Both the position numbers and the translations under genes were made by a program. Of a stretch of 64,000 nucleotides of DNA, positions 51,570 through 58,842 are shown piece after piece (positions within the stretch are counted from its first letter, which is position 1; every line of letters starts with the position of its first letter). Origin of the DNA: Streptomyces sp. CBMA156. Lineage in GTDB: Bacteria; Actinomycetota; Actinomycetes; Streptomycetales; Streptomycetaceae. The DNA is taken from assembly GCF_014596515.1 (NCBI RefSeq), contig NZ_MSJQ01000214.1, positions 1 through 64,000 on the forward strand, in the 5' to 3' direction. The notes beneath the pieces were generated by a model. It was not told where the DNA came from. It made no database searches and saw only the letters and a list, made by a program, of their open reading frames with translations.

Positions 51570-52409
51570 CTACGCGGACCGGGGTGGGGCCGTGCGCCGT
51601 ACGGCCCCACCCTCCTCGCCGTCCTGTCCCGGGTCCTCCGGCTGTCCCGGCTCCCCGGCGGGTTCCTCCCGGAGTTCCTCGCCCAGTTCATCGCCCAGTT
51701 CCTCCCGGAGCGAGCGCTGGAAGGCCGTGACCAGCGCCTGGGCCACCATCGGCTGGATGTGGTCCGTCAGCGCCCGCATCCGGGTCAGCTCCTCCGGCGT
51801 GGGCTCGCTCTCCCGGTACGGCTTCCACACGGTCTCGCGGAACAGCCGCTGCAACTCCCGTGCCGTCGCCCGGCTGTGCTCCAGCACCACCGCCCGGGCG
51901 GCCAGCAGCGTCCCCAGCGGAATCGGCACGTCCAGGATCCGCACGCCCAGCGGCAGCAGGCCGGGATCCACCCGGAACACCTCCGGGTCCGCCGTCCGCT
52001 CCACCGCCCCCATCGCGACGAGCCGCTCGACCTGCTCCTCCGTCAGCCCCCGCCCGGCCCGCCGCTCCACCTGGGTCCTGGTGGCGTCCTCGGGGGTCTC
52101 CGGTGTCCAGGACGCCACCAGCGCACGGTGGATCGCCAGGTCCAGCGGCGTGCTGTCCTCCGGCAGGCGCGCCAGGTAGCGCTCGATCGCGGCCAGGGTC
52201 AGCCCCTGCCGCTGCAACTCCTCGATCAGCCCCAGCCGGTCCAGGTGCGCCTCGCCGTACAGCCCCACCCGCCGCGGCCCCAGCTCCGGCGGCGGCAGCA
52301 GCCCCTTCGTCCCGTAGAACCGCACCGTCCGCACCGTCACCCCGGCCCGCGCCGCCAACTCGTCCACCGTCAGCCGCATCCCGCCCCCCACCCCGCCGTG
52401 CTCCCCCAC
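51570..52409 (-). CDS. MerR-family regulator of the beta-oxidation cluster
   Basis: The 279-residue protein has a MerR DNA-binding domain (about 11-80: MRLTVDELAARAGVTVRTVRFY, then GLYGEAHLDRLGLIEELQRQGLTL) and a longer effector domain with VERRAGRGLTEEQVERLVAMGA. A repetitive acidic tail (EELGDELGEELREEP) precedes the C-terminus. The GTG at 52409 has GGGAGG at five bases; an ATG at 52379 is the alternative. It is convergent with fadB and shares a half-site with the operon's start, so it likely responds to acyl-CoA, by inference. Confidence 0.9.
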   Translation of the reverse strand: MGEHGGVGGGMRLTVDELAARAGVTVRTVRFYGTKGLLPPPELGPRRVGLYGEAHLDRLGLIEELQRQGLTLAAIERYLARLPEDSTPLDLAIHRALVASWTPETPEDATRTQVERRAGRGLTEEQVERLVAMGAVERTADPEVFRVDPGLLPLGVRILDVPIPLGTLLAARAVVLEHSRATARELQRLFRETVWKPYRESEPTPEELTRMRALTDHIQPMVAQALVTAFQRSLREELGDELGEELREEPAGEPGQPEDPGQDGEEGGAVRRTAPPRSA

Positions 52410-52429
52410 CTGTACCTCCCGCGCACTGG

Positions 52430-52458
52430 CACACTCCTGCTGTGACAGCAGCAGTGTG
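52430..52458. promoter_or_regulatory. 29-base dyad upstream of the MerR gene
   Basis: CACACTcCTGCTGTGACAGCAGcAGTGTG is near-perfectly self-complementary, with one mismatch in each arm and a short centre. It contains TGTGACAG at 52441-52448, followed by a second copy at 52455-52462, 14 bases later. It begins 21 bases upstream of the GTG. Confidence 0.75.
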
Positions 52459-52556
52459 ACAGTGCGGTGCGACCCGGGTCCATGGGGAGGGGCAGCCCGG
52501 CGCCGTGCACCGGCCGCCGCCGTTACCGCCGTTGCCGCATACCGCCGTTACCGCAG

Positions 52557-54080
52557 CTACTGCGCGGGACAGATCCGGTCGGTGGACTCGGTGATCTGCC
52601 AGTGCTCCCGCTTCACGACGACGGTGTGCCGGTCGGTGGAGTCCCAGAGCCTGATCCAGTCACCCGACGCGGGGAAGGCCACGAACGGGTGCGCGACCTC
52701 GACCGCCGTGCCCTGGAACGGCAGAGCGGGGGAATCGGCCGGACGGAGACAGACCAGGCGCGGTGCGAGACCGAAGTACGGAGTCGGTTGCCGGCCGGCG
52801 GTCACTTCGGTCTCGGCCGTGACGGCCGCTCGGGTGGCCGGATTCAGAACCTGGCCCCAGAGCAGACCGATGGTGAACACCAGGGCCATGGACAACAGGG
52901 ACACGCCGACCGAGAGCCCGGCCGTGGTCCGGAACGCGTGGAAGTGCCGCGCGTACCCCAGGAGGCCCAGGACGACGACGGGACCCGCGGCGACGACGAG
53001 AGCCTTCGTCATGGCGATGAACTGCCAGCTCCCGGTGATGAAGACCTCTTCCCGGCTGAAGCCGAAATGGTCGAGGTAGTAGGTGTACAGCGAGATCCCG
53101 GGGACCGGCAGGACGGAGAGTGCCAGCGGGATCAGCGCCGGGAGGAGCCAGGCGGCCGTCACCTTCCACGACAGGTTGCGGAACAGCAGACGGAGCCCGT
53201 TGCCGGTGAGGTAGGCGGCGAACATCGCCCAGGAGAGCGCGAGGCCGTTCGGCGTTCGCCACTCCATCAGCAACCCGAGGAGGGTGAGCCCGAAGCCGAG
53301 GAGCCAGCCGCAGGCCGCACGCGTCAGGAGGCTCCGACGAGAGGGCGGGGCTCCGTCGCGGGCGGCCAGGAGGAGAGCCGGCGTACCCAGGAGGAGCGGG
53401 AGCAGGAGTGCGACCGCCGCTGTGGTCAGTGGATGCAGCCGGGCCGAACCGAGGGACACCGAGAGGAGCAGCAGCACCACGGAGGCGTGGATGGTCAGGG
53501 GGAAGGCGATCCGTTCGGGCACCAGGTGCTGCCGGGGGTGAGGCGCTCGATTCGCGGAGGACGGCGAGCCGATCAAGCGGGGCAGCGCGTCAGGCGGTGG
53601 GGTGTGGGCGGTCGTCAGCGGGCGGGCCGCCGCGAGCCGGGCGGCCGCTTCGACGTCGGGCCCGGCCGGAAGGAAGATCTCGCGTCCGGTGTCGAAGAGC
53701 CTGGTGCGCAGCAGTGACCAGCGGAGCCAGTCCGGCCGCACGGCATGAGGCACCGGCCGGTGGGCGAGCCACCTGGTCCGAGGTGGGGCGGAGGGTGTGG
53801 CGGGCTCCTGGATCAGCAGGTCGACCGAGACGGGCGCCTGCCGGCACGTGCGCAGCAACGTGGTTCTCGCCGTCAGCGCCGAGCCCCAGAAGGAGCCGGT
53901 GGTGCCGACCTCGACGATCCAGGTTTCCACCGCGGCGCCGCTTTCCGTGCGGCCGGGCGGTGACACCACCCACCCGCGTTGCGTCAGCAGCGCGCGGAGC
54001 CGTTCCAGACCGCCGGGCGTTCCGCTCACCTCGATTTCCATGCGGAACCAGTAGTCGTATCCCTGACTCTGGTTTGCCAT
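52557..54080 (-). CDS. Uncharacterised multi-pass membrane protein with N-terminal cytoplasmic domain
   Basis: The 507-residue protein has a soluble N-terminal part (about 1-195) with an RLRALLTQRGWVVSPPG beginning, and about six hydrophobic segments from about 205 to 400. The last about 80 residues, again soluble, contain two Cys (LVCLRP and RICPAQ). I recognise no family. The ATG at 54080 follows GGGGGCGGG. A hairpin upstream (54184-54219) separates it from the oxygenase gene. It stands alone. Confidence 0.75.
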   Translation of the reverse strand: MANQSQGYDYWFRMEIEVSGTPGGLERLRALLTQRGWVVSPPGRTESGAAVETWIVEVGTTGSFWGSALTARTTLLRTCRQAPVSVDLLIQEPATPSAPPRTRWLAHRPVPHAVRPDWLRWSLLRTRLFDTGREIFLPAGPDVEAAARLAAARPLTTAHTPPPDALPRLIGSPSSANRAPHPRQHLVPERIAFPLTIHASVVLLLLSVSLGSARLHPLTTAAVALLLPLLLGTPALLLAARDGAPPSRRSLLTRAACGWLLGFGLTLLGLLMEWRTPNGLALSWAMFAAYLTGNGLRLLFRNLSWKVTAAWLLPALIPLALSVLPVPGISLYTYYLDHFGFSREEVFITGSWQFIAMTKALVVAAGPVVVLGLLGYARHFHAFRTTAGLSVGVSLLSMALVFTIGLLWGQVLNPATRAAVTAETEVTAGRQPTPYFGLAPRLVCLRPADSPALPFQGTAVEVAHPFVAFPASGDWIRLWDSTDRHTVVVKREHWQITESTDRICPAQ

Positions 54081-54183
54081 GCCCGCCCCCGTTGAATTCG
54101 AATCCCTCGGCAATTCTCGATTGCCTGCGGAAATCGTAGGGGCTGCTTGCGTGCGCATTTTCCCGGATGGGTCGGCTCATCGA

Positions 54184-54219
54184 ACCGGCGCGCCACCTGG
54201 GTTCAGGGGGCGCGCCGGT
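54184..54219. terminator. Perfect 11-bp GC hairpin after the oxygenase gene
   Basis: ACCGGCGCGCC (54184-54194) pairs with GGCGCGCCGGT (54209-54219) around a 14-base loop. T-rich sequence follows on the plus side. It lies 123 bases downstream of the oxygenase stop on the minus strand. Confidence 0.65.
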
Positions 54220-54240
54220 CGTGTTTCTCTCTCGGATGCC

Positions 54241-54267
54241 CTGGATGCGCTGGATGCGCTGGATGCG
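54241..54267. repeat. Three tandem copies of CTGGATGCG
   Basis: The nonamer CTGGATGCG is repeated three times at 54241-54267, preceded by a fourth imperfect copy. It lies between two minus-strand genes in non-coding sequence, just before the oxygenase stop. Confidence 0.7.
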
Positions 54268-54341
54268 GCGGGGCAGCAGGAGCGTCGGGGCGGCAGTCGG
54301 CTTGGTTCAGGTTGCTTCAGGCTGGTTCGGTGCCGCTCCGA

Positions 54342-55394
54342 TCAGGCGAGGGCGGCGTGGTGGCGGCGGGTGACCTCGGGGTGGGCCCTGGTGTAGCCCT
54401 TCCACTCGTTGAGGCCGAAATCGGCGAAGAGCGGGTTGTCCGGGTCCTCGGTGGCGCCGGGGGCGTGATGGGCGAGCGGGAAGTCCAGCGGCTCGATGTG
54501 GGCGTCGAGGCGGGGGTTGTAGAAGAACGGCACGGAGAAGCGCTCGCGGGCGCCGGGCGGGCTGACCACGCGGTGGCTGGTGGCCTTGAGGTAACCGTCC
54601 GTGGCCACTTCCAGCAGCTCGCCGAGGTTGACGACGAAGGCGCCGTCGAGCGGCGGGACGTCCAGGAAGGTGCCGTCCGCGCGTTCGACCTGGAGGCCGC
54701 CGACGGTGTCCTGGAGCAGCAGGGTGATGAATCCGTAGTCCTTGTGGGCGCCGACACCCTGGCCGGCGCCGTCCGGGGCGCTGCCCGGGTAGCGGACCAG
54801 CTTGAGGCGCAGGTGGGGGTGGCCCGCGAAGGCGTCGTCGTAGAAGTCGGGGCGGGCGCCGATCGCGATGAGGAGTTCGTGCAGCAGACGGCGGGCGACC
54901 AGGCCGAGGTGGTCGATCCAGCCGAGCGCGGCGGTGCGCAGCTCGGGGAGTGCCTCGGGCCACTGGTTGGGCCCCTCCAGCCACCAGTACGGGGGCTCGC
55001 CGCTGCCGGGGACGTGCGGGGGCAGCTCGGCGCCGATGTCCAGCTGGTCGCGCCAGTCCTGGCTGCCGCCGGTGCGCTCGTCCCCGGTGCGGGTGTAGCC
55101 CCGGAAGTGGGGGGAGTTGAGGTTGCTCACGGCGAGCCGGTCGGCCTCGGGGAGGGCGAAGAAGGCACGGGTGGTCCGGGCGAGCGCGGCCGTCTCCTGC
55201 GGGGTGACACCGTGGCCGACGAGCTGGAAGAAGCCGACGCCGGTGGCTGCGGCGCGGAGCTCGTCGTGCAGGCGGCGGCGGTCGTCCTGGCCGCCGTCGG
55301 CGAGCGAGAGGTCGATCACCGGGAGGGCGTCCGCCGGGGTGGAGCCGGTGCCGGTTTCGGATATGGGCGTGGACTGCTGCGTCATGTGTGACAT
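54342..55394 (-). CDS. 2-oxoglutarate/Fe(II) oxygenase, isopenicillin N synthase-like
   Basis: The 350-residue oxygenase has an N-terminal DIOX_N domain (PVIDLSLADG, GFFQLVGHGV) and the jelly-roll with iron ligands His217 and Asp219 (AHKDYGFITLL) and His274, plus the cosubstrate motif Arg285-x-Ser287. All are intact. Relatives include isopenicillin N synthase-like and gibberellin-oxidase-like enzymes; substrate cannot be told. The ATG at 55394 follows a possible GGAUG. No biosynthetic gene cluster surrounds it. Confidence 0.93.
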   Translation of the reverse strand: MSHMTQQSTPISETGTGSTPADALPVIDLSLADGGQDDRRRLHDELRAAATGVGFFQLVGHGVTPQETAALARTTRAFFALPEADRLAVSNLNSPHFRGYTRTGDERTGGSQDWRDQLDIGAELPPHVPGSGEPPYWWLEGPNQWPEALPELRTAALGWIDHLGLVARRLLHELLIAIGARPDFYDDAFAGHPHLRLKLVRYPGSAPDGAGQGVGAHKDYGFITLLLQDTVGGLQVERADGTFLDVPPLDGAFVVNLGELLEVATDGYLKATSHRVVSPPGARERFSVPFFYNPRLDAHIEPLDFPLAHHAPGATEDPDNPLFADFGLNEWKGYTRAHPEVTRRHHAALA

Positions 55395-55796
55395 CCGCTG
55401 GGTCTCGTCCCGGCTGGGCCCGGTGGTCGACCGGGGAGGGACGGGGCAGCCGCCTGGTGCGGCGGGTGCTCCGGGAGCCGGGAGGTGGTGGCGGCCGGGC
55501 AGGGGCCGCCGCTGAGGGTGGGTGGCGCGAGGTTCAGCCGGAGCGTCGACAGGACATGGTCGTCACGCGGAGCAGGTCCACGTGGCGGCGGCGAACAAGG
55601 ATGAGCACTCCACCAGCCTAATTGACCCGTTCCGCGGTGGGCGAGCCCCGTGCAGCGGAAGGCCACTCGCTATTTGTCGGTGATCCACCGGTTTGTGGGG
55701 CGATGGTGCCGGTGTGGGTGCGGGATCCGGCACGGGCGCGGGTTCCGGTGTCGGTGTACGGGCGATGGTGGCTCCCCTCCGGAGGTGTGGACCGGC
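55395..55796. other. 402-base region with no supported gene
   Basis: I see a few short frames without ribosome sites and no strong hairpin apart from a small CCTCCGGAGG palindrome at about 55779. It should carry the promoter of the oxygenase gene. A G-rich stretch of GTGCGGG-type repeats lies at 55700-55770. Confidence 0.5.
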
Positions 55797-56447
55797 TCAG
55801 GGGTTGTTGAGGTAGGCCAGGACGGCCAGGACGCGGCGGTTGTCGTCGTCGGAGGGCTGGAGGTCGAGCCGGACGAAGATCGACGCGGTGTGCTTGGCGA
55901 CGGCCCGCTCGGTGATCACCAGCTGCTGGGCGATCGCCGCGTTGGACCGGCCCTCCGCCATCAGCCCCAGCACCTGGCGCTCGCGCGGGGAGAGGGTGGA
56001 GACCGGGCCGGCCGAGGAGTTGTGGGTGAGCAGTCGGGTGATCACCTCAGGATCCATGGCGGTGCCGCCCTGGGCGACCCGCCGTACGGCGTCGATGAAC
56101 TGGGTGCCGTCCATCACCCGGTCCTTGAGCAGGTAGCCGATTCCGCCGGTGCCGCTGCCGGCCAGCAGTTCGCGGGCGTACAGCTGCTCCACGAACTGCG
56201 ACAGCACCAGGACGGGCAGGCCCGGGTGGGCCTGACGGGCCGCCAGCGCGGCCCGCAGGCCCTCGTCGGTGAAGCCCGGGGGCAGCCGGACGTCGACCAC
56301 GGCGATGTCGGGCCGGTCCGCGGCCACCGCGGCGAGCAGCTGCTCGCCGTCCTCCACCGCCGCGGTGACCTCCATGCCGTTGGCCTCCAACAGCCTGGTC
56401 AGGCCGTCCCGGAGGAGGAAGAGGTCTTCGGCGATGACAACGCGCAC
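55797..56447 (-). CDS. NarL/LuxR-family response regulator of ABC module 2
   Basis: The 216-residue regulator has a receiver domain with acidic pair ED (7-8) and phospho-Asp52 (AVVDVRLPP), and a GYLLKD Lys. The LuxR HTH follows with LSPRERQVLGLMAEGRSNAAI. The GTG at 56447 lies inside the kinase reading frame, giving a 49-base overlap. Its recognition helix (ERAVAKHTASIF) is of the less common AVAKH type and differs from module 1. Confidence 0.94.
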   Translation of the reverse strand: MRVVIAEDLFLLRDGLTRLLEANGMEVTAAVEDGEQLLAAVAADRPDIAVVDVRLPPGFTDEGLRAALAARQAHPGLPVLVLSQFVEQLYARELLAGSGTGGIGYLLKDRVMDGTQFIDAVRRVAQGGTAMDPEVITRLLTHNSSAGPVSTLSPRERQVLGLMAEGRSNAAIAQQLVITERAVAKHTASIFVRLDLQPSDDDNRRVLAVLAYLNNP

Positions 56448-57850
56448 GGGATCTCCAGGTTCACGATGGTCGGCCCGCCGGACGGACTGCTGATCGCGAG
56501 CACCCCGTCGAAGGCGGCCAGTCGGCGTTCGGTTCCGCTGAGGCCGGTTCCCCGGGACGGGGCGGCACCTCCGCGCCCGTCGTCGGTGACCGATATCCGC
56601 AGCAGCCCGTCACTGTGCCCTATCTCGATCCACACGTGCGAGGCACCGGCGTGCTTCACCACGTTGGCCAGCAGCTCCGACACCGCGAAGTAGGCGGCCG
56701 ACTCCACCGGGGCGGGCGCCCGCCCCGGCAGGGCACCGCTGAAGCTGACCGGCAGCGGAAAGTCCAGCGCCGTCGCCTGCACCGCGTCGGCCAGGCCGCG
56801 GTCGGCGAGTACCGGGGGGTGGATGCCGCGGACCAGGTCCCGCAGCTCGCCGAGCGCCTTCACCGAGGACAGCCGGGCCTCGGCCAGCAGCGGCCCGAGG
56901 GCGTCCGGGTCCTCCTTCAGCTGTTCGGCCACGGTCAGCAGCATGCCCAGTGCGACCAGCCGGGCCTGTGCCCCGTCGTGCAGGTCCCGTTCGATCCGGC
57001 GCAGCTCGGCCGCCCCGGCGTCGATGGTGTCCGCCCTGGTCCGCGAGAGGTGGCTGACCCGGCGGGCGAGTTCGGTCTGCCGGGAGGGCCCGAGCAGGGC
57101 CCGGGCGGCCTTCTCGTGGATCCGCAGGACCGGCGGGGCGGCCCACAGGGCGGCCGCCGGAGCGACGCTCAGGCCCATCCCGTAGACGACGCCCAGTGCG
57201 AAGAACCGTCCGTCCCGGCCGAAGATCTCGAAGACGACCGGGCTCAGCAGGACGACCGCGGCGGTGAGCAGCACGGCGGCACCGGTGAGCAGCGTCCAGG
57301 CGAAGTCCCGCCAGGTCGCGGGGTCGGCGAGCCAGCCGCCGGTCCGCAGTCGCTGCCAGGGCCCGGCTCCGGGCTGACGGCGGTACGGCACCGGGATCGG
57401 CCGCCCGCTCCACTTCCCGACGATCCGCCTGCCCTCCGTCGCGCTCCAGCGGGCGCCGAACAGCCCGAGTATCAGCAGCGAGGGCGCCAGCCAGAGCGAG
57501 ACGGACCGGCCGCCGGGCGCCGCACCGCCGTAGAGCTGCGTCGCCAGCAGCGCCACCGTGCCCGGGCTGAACAGCGCGGCGCCGAGCGCCCGGCCACCGC
57601 CCCCGGTGGCCCAGCAGAGTGCCCAGAGCGCGACCGGCGCCATCGGCACCGCCAGGATCAGCGGCCCGCCCGGGTGGAAGAACGGCCGGGGCTCGTCCGG
57701 GCCGAACAGCGCGGTGGCCAGCAGGACCGGCCCGGCCAGCAGCGCGAGGAGGCCCGTCACGGCCAGCGTCACCGCGTAGCAGGCACGCACCCCGTCCACG
57801 CAGGCCCGGCCGAACCGCAGGGCCATTCCGTTCAGCACTCCCACGTTCAC
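56399..57850 (-). CDS. Histidine kinase (HisKA_3) with multi-helix membrane domain, ABC module 2
   Basis: The 483-residue kinase has an N-terminal membrane part with about six helices (about 25-245), a phosphorylation motif with His291 (RIERDLHDGAQARLVALG), and a HATPase domain (AVSELLANVVKHAGASHV, then TGLSGTERRLAAFDG). This is the DesK-like subgroup with a Gln next to the phospho-site (H-D-G-A-Q). The GTG at 57850 has GGGGGAG upstream. Its C-terminus runs into the regulator frame. It is divergent from the ABC operon 279 bases away. Confidence 0.93.
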   Translation of the reverse strand: MNVGVLNGMALRFGRACVDGVRACYAVTLAVTGLLALLAGPVLLATALFGPDEPRPFFHPGGPLILAVPMAPVALWALCWATGGGGRALGAALFSPGTVALLATQLYGGAAPGGRSVSLWLAPSLLILGLFGARWSATEGRRIVGKWSGRPIPVPYRRQPGAGPWQRLRTGGWLADPATWRDFAWTLLTGAAVLLTAAVVLLSPVVFEIFGRDGRFFALGVVYGMGLSVAPAAALWAAPPVLRIHEKAARALLGPSRQTELARRVSHLSRTRADTIDAGAAELRRIERDLHDGAQARLVALGMLLTVAEQLKEDPDALGPLLAEARLSSVKALGELRDLVRGIHPPVLADRGLADAVQATALDFPLPVSFSGALPGRAPAPVESAAYFAVSELLANVVKHAGASHVWIEIGHSDGLLRISVTDDGRGGAAPSRGTGLSGTERRLAAFDGVLAISSPSGGPTIVNLEIPCALSSPKTSSSSGTA

Positions 57851-57999
57851 GACGCTCCCCCCTTCCCTTCCGCGGCCCCCGTCGGGAGGCCTCGAACCGC
57901 GGCGCCGAAGCCCCCGCCGAGGCCCCGGTTCCGCTCTTTCGATGGGTCAGTCTGCCTCGCCGGGGCGCCCGGCGCTCTAGGCCTGAACACCCAGTTCGA

Positions 58000-58017
58000 G
58001 GTGTATCTGGATACACC
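58000..58017. promoter_or_regulatory. Perfect dyad upstream of ABC operon 2
   Basis: GGTGTATC (58000-58007), TG, GATACACC (58010-58017) form a perfect 8+2+8 inverted repeat. It is AT-rich for the region and 112 bases before the ATPase start, in the shared divergent region with the kinase. It is the likely response-regulator box. Confidence 0.8.
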
Positions 58018-58128
58018 CCGCAGAGGCCGTCCAGACGGCTGTCGACACCCCGCCGCCGATTCGTAGCGTGATGTCCCGTCAGCCGGCCCGGGGCTTCCCG
58101 GCGCCGGACCCCGAACCGTGGAGGGCCC

Positions 58129-58842
58129 GTGAACGCGCCGATCATCCGGATCCGCGGCGTCAGCAAGACGTACGACCGGTCCGATGCCGCCCGCCCCGCC
58201 CTGGCCGGGCTCGACCTGGAGGTCGGGGCCGGCGAGGCGCTCGCCGTGCTCGGCCGCTCGGGCAGCGGCAAGTCCACCCTGCTGAACCTGATCGCCGGGC
58301 TCGACCGCCCGAGCGAGGGCGAGGTGGAGGTGGACGGCGTGCCCGTCCACCGGCTCGGCGAGGCCGGGCTGGCCGAGTACCGGCGGAGGCGGATCGGCAT
58401 GGTGTTCCAGTTCTTCAACCTGCTGGAGGACCTGAACGTGGCGGACAACGTGATGCTCCCGGCCCAGCTGGCCGGGATGCGGCGGGAGCAGGCCCGCGCC
58501 CGGGCGGAGGAGCTGTTGGAGCGGCTGGGGGTGGCCGGGCACGCCAGGGCCTTCCCCGGCCGGCTCTCCGGAGGTGAGCGCCAACGGGTCGCGGTGGCAC
58601 GGGCATTGATGAACCGTCCGCCGCTGCTGCTGGCCGACGAGCCCACCGGGGCGCTGGACACCGCCTCGGCCGCCGACGTCCGCGACCTGCTGCGCGGGCT
58701 CAACGCGGAGGGCCAGACGATCCTGCTGGTCACCCATGACACCGCGCTCGCCGAGGCCTGCGCGGACCGGACGATCGAACTGCTCGACGGCCGGCTGGTC
58801 CGGGACACGGCGGCCGTGCCGGCGGCGGGCGGTGGCCGATGA
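58129..58842 (+). CDS. MacB/LolD-type ABC transporter ATP-binding protein (module 2)
   Basis: The 237-residue ATPase carries Walker A GRSGSGKST, a Q-loop MVFQFFNL, signature LSGGERQR, Walker B LLLADEPTGALD, and switch His in VTHD. The GTG at 58129 follows GGAGGG. Its stop overlaps the permease start (ATGA). It is a paralogue of the ATPase at 5604 with the same partner layout. Confidence 0.95.
   Translation: MNAPIIRIRGVSKTYDRSDAARPALAGLDLEVGAGEALAVLGRSGSGKSTLLNLIAGLDRPSEGEVEVDGVPVHRLGEAGLAEYRRRRIGMVFQFFNLLEDLNVADNVMLPAQLAGMRREQARARAEELLERLGVAGHARAFPGRLSGGERQRVAVARALMNRPPLLLADEPTGALDTASAADVRDLLRGLNAEGQTILLVTHDTALAEACADRTIELLDGRLVRDTAAVPAAGGGR

Noticed and set aside
54241..54267. Attachment site or origin iterons
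   Set aside because: Three nonamers only, with no integrase, tRNA or replication gene near.
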